The notes beneath the pieces are model-generated. The model saw only the letters and a list, made by a program, of their open reading frames with translations. It searched no databases and was not told the DNA's origin. Of a stretch of DNA of 64,000 nt, positions 26,916-36,002 are shown one piece after another. Location of the stretch: positions 1,178,001-1,242,000 of the forward strand of contig CAVOKY010000007.1 in NCBI GenBank assembly GCA_963696645.1, written 5' to 3'. A program made the translations under genes and the position numbers. Within the stretch, counting starts at the first letter, position 1; each line of letters opens with the position of its first letter. Source of the stretch: JAMXLO01 sp963696645 (lineage in GTDB: Bacteria; Pseudomonadota; Alphaproteobacteria; Acetobacterales; Acetobacteraceae).

Positions 26916-27926
26916 TCAACCCGCAATCGGCACCACCTGCCCGCCCGGCACATGATCCAGATGGCACGCCGACACGTGCCCATCCCCCACCGCCCGCAGC
27001 ACCGGCTCCTCCACCCGACACCGCTCGAACGCGAACGGACACCGCGTATGGAACCGGCACCCCGACGGCGGATTGATCGGGCTCGGCACATCGCCGGTCA
27101 GAATGATGCGCTGGCGCTTCGCGGTCGGGTCCGGTACCGGCACCGCCGAGAGCAGCGCGCGCGTGTACGGATGATGCGAACTGGCAAATAGCGAACGTCG
27201 ATCCGCCACCTCGACAATCTTGCCAAGATACATCACCGCCACCCGATGCGTCAGATGCTCGACGATCGCAAGGTCGTGGCTGATGAACAGCAGCGCCAGC
27301 CCCAACTCGTCTTGCAGGTCCACCAGCAGGTTGATGATCTGCGCCTTCACCGACACATCCAGCGCGGATACGGCCTCGTCGCAGATGATCAGGTCTGCAC
27401 CTGGCGCCAGCGCACGAGCAATGCCGATACGCTGGCGCTGGCCACCGGAAAATTCGTGCGGATAACGGCCGATCGCATCGCGCGGCAACTGCACCTTGTC
27501 CATCAGCAGTTCGACACGCTCGGTCAGTTCACGGCGGCCATGGACGATGCCGAAATTAATCAGCGGCTCGGCCAGTATGTCGCGCACCTTCATACGGGGG
27601 TTGAGCGACGAGAACGGGTCCTGGAACACCACCTGCACGCGCCGCCGCAGCGGGCGCAGCTTGCCGGGCGGCAGGTTGTCGATGCGTTCGCCGTCCAGCC
27701 AGACCTCACCCTCGGTGATCGGATACAGCCGCAGTATCGACTTGCCGACGGTGGACTTGCCGCAACCGGACTCACCAACCAGTGACAGCGTCTCGCCCCG
27801 GTCGATGGCGAACGATACGCCGTCCACCGCGTAGACCTTTGCCGTTTCGAGGCCCATCACGCCGCCACGGATCGGGAAGTGCTTTTTCAGGTCACGCACT
27901 TCAAGCAGCGGACGATTGGCCGTCAT
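26916..27926 (-). CDS. dipeptide/oligopeptide ABC transporter ATP-binding protein (DppF type)
   Basis: A 336-residue ATPase, last gene of a complete five-gene peptide importer. Motifs: Walker A GESGCGKST, VFQDPFSSLNPRM, FSGGQRQRIGIARALA, Walker B LIICDEAVSALDVS and switch FISHDLAIV. The usual Pro after DE is replaced by Ala. The C-terminal domain has CRFHTRCPF and a later Cys (SACH). ATG 27926 (MTANRPLLEV) is the first start adjacent to the conserved fold; sequence upstream of it is Arg-rich and non-homologous. It lies 37 bases after the DppD-type stop. Confidence 0.93.
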   Translation of the reverse strand: MTANRPLLEVRDLKKHFPIRGGVMGLETAKVYAVDGVSFAIDRGETLSLVGESGCGKSTVGKSILRLYPITEGEVWLDGERIDNLPPGKLRPLRRRVQVVFQDPFSSLNPRMKVRDILAEPLINFGIVHGRRELTERVELLMDKVQLPRDAIGRYPHEFSGGQRQRIGIARALAPGADLIICDEAVSALDVSVKAQIINLLVDLQDELGLALLFISHDLAIVEHLTHRVAVMYLGKIVEVADRRSLFASSHHPYTRALLSAVPVPDPTAKRQRIILTGDVPSPINPPSGCRFHTRCPFAFERCRVEEPVLRAVGDGHVSACHLDHVPGGQVVPIAG

Positions 27927-27963
27927 CGGCGAACCATACTCACAACCATCAAGGTGACGCTTC

Positions 27964-28953
27964 TCACGCCGCCATCCGCCGTTCGGCGTAGTGGCACGCC
28001 ACCACGTGATCCGGCGCCTTGGTCTCGATCGCCGGCGTGACGCGGCTGCACAATTCCGTCGCCAACGGACAGCGTCCGGCAAACGCGCAGCCGACGATCT
28101 TCTGCCGCAGACTTGGCACCAGCCCAGCGATTTCCGCCAGCTTGCCGCGCCCGCCGTCGCTCAACGACGAACCCAGCTTCGGCACCGACCCGAGCAGCCC
28201 GCGCGTGTAAGGATGCAGCGGGCGCGCGAAGATTTCAGCCACCGGTGCTTCCTCGACCTTGCGCCCGGCATACATCACCACGACGCGCTCGCACATCTCG
28301 GCCACCACGCCGAGGTCGTGCGTGATCAGCATGATCGCCGACCCCAACCGGTTCTTCAGATCGCGCATCAGGTCGAGAATCTGCGCCTGTATCGTCACGT
28401 CCAGCGCCGTCGTCGGCTCGTCCGCGATCAACAGCTTCGGATTGCACGCCAGCGCCATGGCAATCATCACGCGCTGGCGCATGCCGCCCGAAAGTTGGTG
28501 CGGATATTCGCGCACCCGCCGCTGCGGCGCGGGAATGCCGACCAGCACCAGCATGTCGATCGCCTTGCGCTCGGCGTCCCGCGCAGACAACCCCTGATGC
28601 AGTTGCAGGGTCTCGCCGATCTGCCGCCCCACCGTCAGTACCGGGTTGAGGCTCGTCATCGGCTCCTGGAAGATCATCGAGATGTCGTTGCCGCGGATGT
28701 CCCGCATCTCTGGCTCCGACAATTCCAGCAGGTTGCGTCCTTGGAAGCGGATCGAGCCGGCGATCTTGCCGGGCGGTTCCTGGATCAACCGCAGGATCGA
28801 CATCGCAGTGACAGACTTGCCGCAACCGGACTCGCCCACGATGCCCAACGTCTCACCGGCGTCGATCTGGAAGGAAACCCCCTCCACGGCACGCACCACG
28901 CCATCGATCGTCGCGAAATGCGTTTGCAGGCTTTCGACTTCCAGCAGCGCCAT
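27964..28953 (-). CDS. dipeptide/oligopeptide ABC transporter ATP-binding protein (DppD type)
   Basis: A 329-residue ATPase with Walker A GESGCGKSV, Q-loop MIFQEPMTSLNPVL, signature LSGGMRQRVMIAMALA, Walker B LLIADEPTTALDVT, switch ITHDLGVV and the C-terminal CAFAGRCPL Cys motif. ATG 28953 (MALLEVESL) starts the conserved fold. It is five bases from the stop of the DppC-type permease gene and is therefore in the same transcript. Confidence 0.93.
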   Translation of the reverse strand: MALLEVESLQTHFATIDGVVRAVEGVSFQIDAGETLGIVGESGCGKSVTAMSILRLIQEPPGKIAGSIRFQGRNLLELSEPEMRDIRGNDISMIFQEPMTSLNPVLTVGRQIGETLQLHQGLSARDAERKAIDMLVLVGIPAPQRRVREYPHQLSGGMRQRVMIAMALACNPKLLIADEPTTALDVTIQAQILDLMRDLKNRLGSAIMLITHDLGVVAEMCERVVVMYAGRKVEEAPVAEIFARPLHPYTRGLLGSVPKLGSSLSDGGRGKLAEIAGLVPSLRQKIVGCAFAGRCPLATELCSRVTPAIETKAPDHVVACHYAERRMAA

Positions 28954-28958
28954 GCGTT

Positions 28959-29864
28959 TCAGATCCGCTTGGCCAGTCGCGGGTCGAGCGCATCGCGCAA
29001 TCCGTCGCCAAGCAGGTTCACCGCCAGCACGGTGACGCACAGGAACACCGCGGGGAAGAACACGATATATGGCTTCACCTGCCAGAGCGCCCTGCCCTCC
29101 GCCATGATGTTGCCCCAGCTTGGAATGATCGGCGGCGTGCCGGCGCCGATGAACGACAGCGCCGCTTCGGTGATCATCGCCGAGGCGCAGATGAACGTGG
29201 CATTCACCATGAGCGGCGCCAGTGTGTTCGGCAGGATGTGCTTGATGATGATCATCGGCACGCGCGTGCCCGACGCGGTTGCCGCCTCCACGAACGGCTG
29301 CTCGCGCAGGCTGAGCACGACGCCGCGGATCAGCCGCGAGACACGGGGAAATTCGGCGAAAGCGATGGCAATGATCACGTTCTGCACCGAAGCACGCGTC
29401 AGCGCCATCAGCGCGATCGCCAGCAGGATCGACGGGATTGACATCAGCCCGTCCATTACCCGCATGATGATGGCATCGAGTATGCGGATGTATCCGGAAA
29501 CCAGGCCGATGAACGTGCCGATCACCGAGGCGATCGCCGCGACCGAGAAACCCACGATCAGCGAGATGCGCGTGCCATAGATCACGCGCGAATACACATC
29601 GCGGCCCAGCATGTCGGTGCCGAACCAGTAGAGCTCCGATGGCTCACGCGTGCGCTTTGCCGGCGCCAACGCTGTCGGGTCCACCGTGCCGAGGTAGGGT
29701 GCGAGAATTGCGATCATGATCATGATCAGCAGCAGCATCCCGCCGAACACGATGGTCGGATGGCGGCGGACGAAGGTCGTGACCCTGCCGCGCTGTTTCA
29801 CCGGCGGCAACACATCGCCCAGCGTCGGTGCGGCCGCGTATGGTGTGGTGGTTGCAGTGCTCAT
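28959..29864 (-). CDS. dipeptide/oligopeptide ABC transporter permease (DppC type)
   Basis: A 301-residue inner-membrane permease. A cytoplasmic N-terminal extension precedes the first membrane helix (IVFGGMLLLIMIMIAILAPY). WFGTDMLGRDVYSRVIYG is the hallmark of DppC/OppC proteins. The EAA loop follows as EAATASGTRVPMIIIKHILP, which docks onto the ATPases. Four or five further hydrophobic helices follow. It pairs with the DppB-type permease; a repeat-filled 150-base gap lies between the two genes. Confidence 0.92.
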   Translation of the reverse strand: MSTATTTPYAAAPTLGDVLPPVKQRGRVTTFVRRHPTIVFGGMLLLIMIMIAILAPYLGTVDPTALAPAKRTREPSELYWFGTDMLGRDVYSRVIYGTRISLIVGFSVAAIASVIGTFIGLVSGYIRILDAIIMRVMDGLMSIPSILLAIALMALTRASVQNVIIAIAFAEFPRVSRLIRGVVLSLREQPFVEAATASGTRVPMIIIKHILPNTLAPLMVNATFICASAMITEAALSFIGAGTPPIIPSWGNIMAEGRALWQVKPYIVFFPAVFLCVTVLAVNLLGDGLRDALDPRLAKRI

Positions 29865-29880
29865 CGCAGGAACCTCATCA

Positions 29881-29964
29881 CCCCGTCATGGCCGGGCTGG
29901 TCCCGGCCATCACCACAGGCAGTGTGCCGCGACTGATGGCCGGGACAAGCCCGCCCATGACGGG
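29881..29964. repeat. paired inverted REP elements, CGTCATGGCCGGG family
   Basis: A 30-base element at 29882-29911 (CCCGTCATGGCCGGGCTGG...) is followed by its near-perfect inverted copy at 29935-29964. Each copy is itself a GGCCGGG/CCCGGCC palindrome. The pair lies between the DppB- and DppC-type permease genes of one operon. Further members of the family are at 38695-38726 and 50204-50284. Confidence 0.8.
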
Positions 29965-30014
29965 AACGGGGGTGAATGCAAGCCCAATCGCGCCCGTGCG
30001 GCGTGTCCCGGTCA

Positions 30015-30956
30015 TCAATAGCGGATCCTCGGATCGAACAGCGTGTAGAGCAGATCGACAACAAGGTTCACCAGGACGTAGACGAAGCTGAACAGCAGAA
30101 TGACACCCTGGATCACCGGGTAGTCCCGCCGCAGGATCGCATCGACCGTGAGACGGCCGAGGCCGGGAATGGCGAACACGCTCTCGGTGATGACCGCGCC
30201 GCCAATCAGCAGTGCGACGCCGATGCCCAGCACGGTAATGATCGGCACCGCGGCATTTTTCAACGCGTGCACGAACAGCACCGAGCGCTGATCGACGCCC
30301 TTTGCCTTGGCGGTGCGCACGTAGTCCTGGCTGAGCACTTCGAGCATCGTCGCGCGGGTGATGCGTGCGAGCAGCGCCACGAACACCAGCCCCAGCGCGA
30401 CGGTCGGCAGGATCATGTGGCGCAGGAACTGCCACAGCCCGTCACTGATCGGGCTGAATCCCTGCACCGGCAGCCAGTCGAGCTGCAGCGCGAATATGTA
30501 GGCCAGCACATAGCCGATAACGAACACAGGCACAGAGAAGCCGAACACCGCCAGCATCATCACGCCGCGGTCGATCCAGGAGCCATGCTTCCACGCCGCC
30601 AGCACGCCGAGAGGGATCGCCACCACGATGGAAAACGTGATCGTCAGCACCATAAGCGAAAGCGTGGGTTCGATGCGCTGCGCGATCATGTGGCTGACCG
30701 GCAGGTTGGTGAAGATCGAGGTGCCGAGATCGCCGTGCATGATCTGCCACAGCCATTCGCCGAAGCGCACCACGAAGGGACGGTCCAATCCCAGCGAGGC
30801 GCGGATGCGTTCCACGTCCTCGGGTGACGCCTGATCGCCGGCGATGATGGCAGCCGGGTCACCGGGAGCAATATACAGCAGGCTGAACACAAAGAACGCG
30901 ACGACCAGCATCACCGGAATGGTGGCGAGGACGCGTCGTGCAGCGTAGGCAAGCAT
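30015..30956 (-). CDS. dipeptide/oligopeptide ABC transporter permease (DppB type)
   Basis: A 313-residue inner-membrane permease. The first helix is RVLATIPVMLVVAFFVFSL, followed by the DppB-type segment APGDPAAIIAGDQAS. The EAA loop is YVRTAKAKGVDQRSVLFVHA, and the C-terminal half holds LLIGGAVITESVFAIPGLG, all diagnostic of the DppB/OppB family. It lies 16 bases after the stop of the binding-protein gene, completing a binding protein-DppB-DppC-DppD-DppF operon. Confidence 0.93.
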   Translation of the reverse strand: MLAYAARRVLATIPVMLVVAFFVFSLLYIAPGDPAAIIAGDQASPEDVERIRASLGLDRPFVVRFGEWLWQIMHGDLGTSIFTNLPVSHMIAQRIEPTLSLMVLTITFSIVVAIPLGVLAAWKHGSWIDRGVMMLAVFGFSVPVFVIGYVLAYIFALQLDWLPVQGFSPISDGLWQFLRHMILPTVALGLVFVALLARITRATMLEVLSQDYVRTAKAKGVDQRSVLFVHALKNAAVPIITVLGIGVALLIGGAVITESVFAIPGLGRLTVDAILRRDYPVIQGVILLFSFVYVLVNLVVDLLYTLFDPRIRY

Positions 30957-30972
30957 TCGGGATCGTCTCCGT

Positions 30973-32568
30973 TCAGCTCTTGGTCACGTCCCACACCACG
31001 GGGAACGGCGCCTTCACGACGCCACTGACATTCGAGCGCCAGGACTGGTAGCCCTTGAAGAAGCCGGTCGGGACAAAGGTGACGAAATCCATCGACGCCT
31101 TGTTGATCTCGCGCACCGCCTGCTGTTCCGCGGCGAGATCCGGCGCGGCAAACCATGCGTCGATCTTGCCCTGCACCTCGTCCGACTTCGGCCAGCCGAA
31201 CCAGGCCTTGTCGCCAGTGGTATAGAACGCGGGTTGCGCGCCCGGATTCACACAGTCCACACCAGCATGCCAGGTATGGAAAACGTTCCAGCCGCCCTTG
31301 TCGATCGGCTCCTTGCTGGCGCGCCGGGCGCCTACCGTGCCCCAATCCGTCGCAACATAATCGACCGCAAGGCCGATCTTGGACAGCATATCGGCGGTCA
31401 CGTCGCCCTGCGCCTTCACGATCGGCACGTCGGTGCCGATGACCATCACCACCTTGGTGCCCTTGTGCCCGGCATCGGCAATCATCTTACGGGCGGCATC
31501 GAGGTCGTGGCGCTTCAGGTTATCGCCGCCGTAGTCGGTGTAGAGTGGCGTGCCGGGGGTGAAGAAGCTGGCGCTCGCCTGCCAAAGATTTGTGTCGCCG
31601 CCGACGATCGCCTCCATGTAGTCGGGCTGGCTGGTGGCAATCAGCACCGCCTGGCGGACGCGCTGGTCGTTGAACGGCGGATACAGGTGGTTCATGCGCA
31701 GATCGCCGATGTTGCCCAACGGGTCGGCGATATCGACGGCGATGTTGCTGTTCTTCTTCAGCAGCGGCACGACGTCGGGGATCGGCGACTCCCACCAATC
31801 GACCTCGCCCGCCTGCAGCGCGGCAGCGGCAGTGGCGGAATCCGGAATGATCTTCCATTCAACGCGGTCGAAATTCACCCGCTTGCCGCCCGACAGCCAA
31901 TCCGATTTCTCGTCGCGCGGGACGTAGCCGGCGAACTTCTCGAATACCGCGGACGCGCCCGGCACCCATTGGTCCTTCCGGAAGACGAACGGACCGGAAC
32001 CGACGTACTCGCCGATCTGCTTGAACGGATCGGTCTTGGCGATGCGCTCCGGCATGATGAAAGCGCACGGTGTGCCGCATTTTCCCAGCGCATAGAGCAG
32101 CTTCGGGAATGGCTGCTTCAGGCGCAGCCGGAACGTGCGGTCATCGACCGCCTCCATCGCATCCATCCGGGCCTTGATCATCTGGCCCATGTTGTCGCGC
32201 ACCATCCAGCGCCCCAGGCTGGCGATGCAGTCGGCCGACCGCACCGGCTCGTTGTCGTGGAACTTCAGGCCGTCGCGCAGCTTGAAGGTCCAGATCAGGC
32301 CGTCGGCCGAAACGTCCGAGCCCTCGCACATCTGCGGTTTCGGCACGAGGTTGCTGTCCACGCCGTACAGCGTGTCGTAGAACAGCACCGAGGCATTGCG
32401 CACCACATAGAGTGTGGTCCAGATCGGGTCGAGATTGGCAAGGTTCGCCTGCGGAATGAACCGCAGCACCTTGCTGTCGGCCGCCAGAGACAGCCGCGGC
32501 GCAGCCAACCCTCCCGCCGCCGCCAGTGCACCCGCAGCAGCAGCCTGCAAGAATCCCCGACGATGCAT
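30973..32568 (-). CDS. ABC transporter substrate-binding protein, family 5 (peptide/nickel type)
   Basis: A 531-residue periplasmic binding protein. The N-terminus MHRRGFLQAAAAGALAAAGG is a signal peptide with a twin-Arg (RRGFLQ) motif, suggesting Tat export. Family 5 landmarks follow: IWTFKLRDGLKFHDNEPV, then GSGPFVFRKDQW, EVDWWESPIPDVVPLLKK, RMNHLYPPFNDQRVRQAV and KGGWNVFHTWHAG. ATG 32568 is the start of the signal peptide; upstream in-frame sequence is not homologous. It delivers a peptide-like ligand to the permease encoded just downstream. Two paralogues, one frameshifted, occur at 19601 and 39681. Confidence 0.93.
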   Translation of the reverse strand: MHRRGFLQAAAAGALAAAGGLAAPRLSLAADSKVLRFIPQANLANLDPIWTTLYVVRNASVLFYDTLYGVDSNLVPKPQMCEGSDVSADGLIWTFKLRDGLKFHDNEPVRSADCIASLGRWMVRDNMGQMIKARMDAMEAVDDRTFRLRLKQPFPKLLYALGKCGTPCAFIMPERIAKTDPFKQIGEYVGSGPFVFRKDQWVPGASAVFEKFAGYVPRDEKSDWLSGGKRVNFDRVEWKIIPDSATAAAALQAGEVDWWESPIPDVVPLLKKNSNIAVDIADPLGNIGDLRMNHLYPPFNDQRVRQAVLIATSQPDYMEAIVGGDTNLWQASASFFTPGTPLYTDYGGDNLKRHDLDAARKMIADAGHKGTKVVMVIGTDVPIVKAQGDVTADMLSKIGLAVDYVATDWGTVGARRASKEPIDKGGWNVFHTWHAGVDCVNPGAQPAFYTTGDKAWFGWPKSDEVQGKIDAWFAAPDLAAEQQAVREINKASMDFVTFVPTGFFKGYQSWRSNVSGVVKAPFPVVWDVTKS

Positions 32569-32716
32569 GTTCGTGTGAGCCTCCAAGTCCGATTTTGTGC
32601 GGGTTTGCCAGTCCCTGTCCTGGCGACCCCTAGCCTGCCCCAGCCTTACGGGAAAAGCCAGCGGGGATCGTAGCGCACTTGACCTGCCGTCATGGCCATC
32701 ATGGTGGCAGACCCGC

Positions 32717-34246
32717 TCATGTCGGCTCGCCAATAGCCAGACGCAGACCGGACAGCAACAGCTCACGGTCGTCGGCGTTCCGCATATGGCTGAGGTCCGG
32801 CATCACCTCTGGCACGATCGCCCGTAGCCGCCGGACGATGCCCCGCGCCTCGTCCAGCCGTCCCATATGTGCGTAACAGGCGGCGAGACCACGGTATGCC
32901 TGGGGGTAGCTTGGATCCTCCTGGATCATAAGGAGGTGCACTGGAACAGCCTCGTCAAGGCGGCCGCTATACAACAGTCCGGCGGCTATGATGTTGAGCG
33001 ACGCGCCCAGCCGGGCGCGCGGGCTGAGGCGAAATGCCACCTTGGTGTGCTCGACCGCAATCTCGGGCTGACCCGCCCAGATCCTGATCACGCCGCTGAC
33101 ATGCCAGCCGCGTGCGAAACTCGGGTTCAGTGCCAGCGCCCGATCGATCAGCGCGATCATGGCGCCGATGTCCTCGCCGAGATAGGTCAATGCATAAGCA
33201 GCATTCACCAGCACAGCCGGGTCGTCGTTGGCGACGTCCATGGCTCGCCTGGCGAATTGTTCCGACCGCACACGATCCGTCGCGCGATCCTCGCTGCGCT
33301 GTTCCCGAATCAGCCGCACGCAGCACACCGCGGCCCAGGCGAGCGCGGGGCCATAGCACGGGTCGCGCGCGATCGCCTGTCCGATGAGACGCAATGCCTC
33401 CGGTATGCGCGCCGACGACGTCACTGTCAGCGCATACGCCCGTAGATAGAGGTCGTAGGCAGTCTGGTCGTCGGTTGGACGTGCAGCGGAACGGGTGGCC
33501 TCGACTGCCTGCAACGTCGGTTCGATGGTACCGGCTACACTCGACGCCACCTTGTCCTGAAAGTCGAAAATGTCGTCGAGCATGCCGTCGAACCGATCGG
33601 CCCATAGATGCGCCCCGGTCGCCGCATCGATCGACTGCCCGGTGATCCGCACCCGTTGGCCGGCCTTGCGCACTGACCCTTCCAGCACATAGCGGACGCC
33701 CAGTTCGTGCCCGACACGCTTCACGTCGATCGCGTGCCCCTTGTAGGTGAAGCTCGATGTACGGGCGATGACGAACAGCCAGTGGATGCGGGATAGCGCG
33801 GTGATGATCTCCTCGACCATCCCGTCAACGAAATACTCCTGCTCGGGGTCGCCGCTCAGATTGGCGAACGGCAGCACCGCGATCGACGGCTTGTTGGGCA
33901 GTTCGAGCGATATCTCGATCGCCGCCGGCTTCTCGCCACCGTCGCGCACCTCGGCGACAAAGCGGACGCCCTTGCGCGGTATGGTGCGGATCACCTGCTG
34001 CGTCGTGCCATCGTCACCGACCGCCTTGCGGGCGCCGTTGATGCGGGTGGTCACCGTGGAGTCCGAAACGATCCGACCGCCCCACACGTTCGCGATCAGG
34101 TCGTCCTTGCTGACCACGCGCTCACGGTTGCGGATGAGATGGACGAGAAGATCGAAGACCTGCGGTTCGAGCGCAACCGGCTCCCCGCCGCGACGCAGCT
34201 CACGGCGCTCGACATCGAGTATCTGGTCGCCGAACGCAAAGGGCAC
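32717..34246 (-). CDS. winged-helix (OmpR/CadC-type) and TPR transcriptional regulator
   Basis: A protein of about 509 residues. Residues 1 to about 95 are an OmpR/CadC-type winged helix (LEPQVFDLLVHLIRNRERVV, SKDDLIANVWGGRIVSDSTV, then VIRTIPRKGVRFV). After a short linker comes SIAVLPFANLSGDPEQEYFV, the signature of the adenylate-cyclase-associated TolB-like domain, then about six TPR-like repeats. It lacks a transmembrane helix and a receiver domain. GTG 34246 has GGGGGGAG at good spacing; a TTG at 34285 is less likely. It is divergent from the AEC transporter gene and overlooks a direct-repeat element shared with the Tau-type operon, its probable target. Confidence 0.85.
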   Translation of the reverse strand: MPFAFGDQILDVERRELRRGGEPVALEPQVFDLLVHLIRNRERVVSKDDLIANVWGGRIVSDSTVTTRINGARKAVGDDGTTQQVIRTIPRKGVRFVAEVRDGGEKPAAIEISLELPNKPSIAVLPFANLSGDPEQEYFVDGMVEEIITALSRIHWLFVIARTSSFTYKGHAIDVKRVGHELGVRYVLEGSVRKAGQRVRITGQSIDAATGAHLWADRFDGMLDDIFDFQDKVASSVAGTIEPTLQAVEATRSAARPTDDQTAYDLYLRAYALTVTSSARIPEALRLIGQAIARDPCYGPALAWAAVCCVRLIREQRSEDRATDRVRSEQFARRAMDVANDDPAVLVNAAYALTYLGEDIGAMIALIDRALALNPSFARGWHVSGVIRIWAGQPEIAVEHTKVAFRLSPRARLGASLNIIAAGLLYSGRLDEAVPVHLLMIQEDPSYPQAYRGLAACYAHMGRLDEARGIVRRLRAIVPEVMPDLSHMRNADDRELLLSGLRLAIGEPT

Positions 34247-34279
34247 CGGCGCTCCCCCCACCCGGCCAGGCCAGGCGCT

Positions 34280-34401
34280 TCTCAAGCAAAACAGAAGCGC
34301 ATCTTAAGCCGAAATCAAGGCGGGGAAAAAGTTCCCCGGTGCGGGTTGCGACAGTGTCCCCTAGCTCGACGCCGGCCCAAGTGCTGTGAACCAGTTCACA
34401 G
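34280..34401. promoter_or_regulatory. candidate operator region A between regulator and AEC transporter gene
   Basis: TCTCAAGC at 34280-34287 and TCTTAAGC at 34302-34309 form direct repeats 22 bases apart (two helical turns), the layout bound by OmpR-type winged helices. Downstream are a perfect palindrome GGGGAA/TTCCCC at 34322-34337 and an 18-base palindrome CTGTGAAC/GTTCACAG at 34384-34401. The first 18 bases from 34280 are identical to those at 35840, and the GGGGAA-type palindrome recurs there with changed bases. Confidence 0.65.
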
Positions 34402-34469
34402 CGCCGCTCGGCCAATCGGCCTAAGGCAGAAGAGATCCCGATCGACTGGATACTGCTAAAGGTGAACCG

Positions 34470-35348
34470 ATGTTTGCGCCTGTCCTGGCAGCCGTCTTTC
34501 CCGTCCTTGCGGTCATCCTCGTAGGGTTCATCTGGGTTCGTTCCGGGCAGCAGCTCGAAAACGCGATGCTGACACCGCTGGTGGTGGACATCGGAACACC
34601 ATGTCTGATTCTGGCGACGTTCCTGAAGATACGCATCGCACCGGCGAGTTTCGCAGCGATCTCTCTGGCTACGGTCGCGGCGCTCGCCGTGTTCGCCGCC
34701 GTGGGCTATCTCTTGCTGAGATTGCTGGGGCTCCGGGTCCGGACATTCCTGCCCTCGCTGACATTTCCCAACAACGGCAACCTGGGCCTGCCCCTCGCCG
34801 CCTATGCTTTCGGCTCCGAAGGGCTCGGTTATGCCATCGTGTTCTACGCGATCTGCATGATCGGCCAGTTCACGGTCGGCCAGGCGATTGCCGCCGGCAG
34901 CACCAACTGGCGTGGCGTGTTCCGGCTGCCGTTGCTGTATGCCACCGTGCTCGGTGTGCTGGTGTCCGTGTCGCACGCCGCTCCTCCCGCTTGGCTGGTC
35001 AACACCATCGCGCTGGTCGGCGGCATGACGATCCCGCTGATGCTCCTGATGCTGGGTGCGTCGCTGGCACGACTGCGCATCCAGGCAGCCGGCAATGCAC
35101 TGCTGCTGTCCGCCATACGGATCGTGACCGGCGCCGCGATCGGCTATGCCATCACCTTGATGCTCGAACTGCATGGTGCGGCGCAGTCCGTCCTGATCAT
35201 GCAATGCGCCATGCCAGTCGCGGTCTACAACTATCTGTTTGCCCAGAAGTGGAACAACCAGCCTGAGGAGGTCGCGGGACTGGTCGTTGTCTCGACGTTG
35301 GCCTCAATCGTCAGCGTTCCTGCTCTGCTTTTTATCCTGATCAGGTGA
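34470..35348 (+). CDS. AEC (auxin efflux carrier) family transporter
   Basis: A 292-residue inner-membrane transporter with about ten hydrophobic segments in two halves. Landmarks are VFPVLAVILVGFIWVRSG, then FPNNGNLGLPLAAYAFG and LIMQCAMPVAVYNYLFA, the NxGNxGxP and C-terminal Asn motifs of the AEC family. Relatives export or exchange organic acids. ATG 34470 follows AAAGGTGA. It is divergent from the winged-helix/TPR regulator and shares the operator-like element also found before the Tau-type operon. The following small gene starts 13 bases after its stop. Confidence 0.88.
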   Translation: MFAPVLAAVFPVLAVILVGFIWVRSGQQLENAMLTPLVVDIGTPCLILATFLKIRIAPASFAAISLATVAALAVFAAVGYLLLRLLGLRVRTFLPSLTFPNNGNLGLPLAAYAFGSEGLGYAIVFYAICMIGQFTVGQAIAAGSTNWRGVFRLPLLYATVLGVLVSVSHAAPPAWLVNTIALVGGMTIPLMLLMLGASLARLRIQAAGNALLLSAIRIVTGAAIGYAITLMLELHGAAQSVLIMQCAMPVAVYNYLFAQKWNNQPEEVAGLVVVSTLASIVSVPALLFILIR

Positions 35349-35361
35349 AGGCGCCACGCAC

Positions 35362-35775
35362 ATGAAAATTCCGGCGACCAAGATCGACTCGATCGTCGAC
35401 GCGGTGACAACGATCGATGGCCAGCATATTGCGCTTCGCCTGCGTGATGTCGACGCGCAGGAATTCATCCTGGGAATTCCGATCACGCAGGTCGAACGGC
35501 TGATTGAACTCGGTGCGCGGGCGCTGACCGACCGCGCCCGCGAAGGACATGACACTGAGAGCAAGCTGCTCGGCAGCACGGCCGCCTTCCCTGTCGTCTT
35601 CCTGCATCTCGGTCCTGCGGCGGACTGCGGCGCCATTCTCGGCTTGACGCTGCAAAGCGGCGGGATTCTGGCGTTCCGGCTCTCGCCGCCGATGGTTGCC
35701 GCGTTGCAGGAGACAGCGTTCGTGCAGTCGCAGGCCGCTCCGACCAGAGCACCGCATCCCGCCATCTTTGCCTGA
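35362..35775 (+). CDS. uncharacterised soluble protein, 137 residues
   Basis: Not recognised. A protein of 137 residues, probably alpha/beta, beginning MKIPATKIDSIVDAVTTIDG, with FPVVFLHLGPAADCGAILGL in the middle and a Pro/Ala-rich tail. There is no signal peptide or membrane helix. It sits 13 bases downstream of the AEC transporter gene on the same strand, so the two are probably cotranscribed. Codon use matches neighbouring real genes. Confidence 0.6.
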   Translation: MKIPATKIDSIVDAVTTIDGQHIALRLRDVDAQEFILGIPITQVERLIELGARALTDRAREGHDTESKLLGSTAAFPVVFLHLGPAADCGAILGLTLQSGGILAFRLSPPMVAALQETAFVQSQAAPTRAPHPAIFA

Positions 35776-35839
35776 ACACGGCAGAATGCTAAACGATCTG
35801 GGGAAGTAGCCAATTCCCTGCCCTGCCGCGCCGGGTGCA

Positions 35840-35899
35840 TCTCAAGCAAAACAGAAGTTCCTCTCAAGCGGAAATCAACGCCGGGAGAAAGTTCTCCCG
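35840..35899. promoter_or_regulatory. candidate operator region B upstream of the Tau-type operon
   Basis: TCTCAAGC at 35840-35847 and again at 35862-35869 are direct repeats 22 bases apart. They are followed by a perfect palindrome CGGGAGAA/TTCTCCCG at 35882-35899. The layout copies the region at 34280-34337. The palindrome keeps its symmetry although its bases differ between copies, which suggests selection on the structure or on a dimer-binding site. Confidence 0.65.
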
Positions 35900-36002
35900 T
35901 AGCGGGTCAGGGCAATCTCCCCATCCCGACTGCGCAGCAGGCGCAATCGGTTGTGTCCGATAGAGCCGCGTCAGCGGCCCGGACCGAACAGGGAGGCGGA
36001 CA

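Noticed and set aside
31234..32673. A 479-codon plus-strand open frame opposite the peptide-binding protein
   Set aside because: Same reasoning: antisense shadow of a conserved gene, no domain, no plausible start context.
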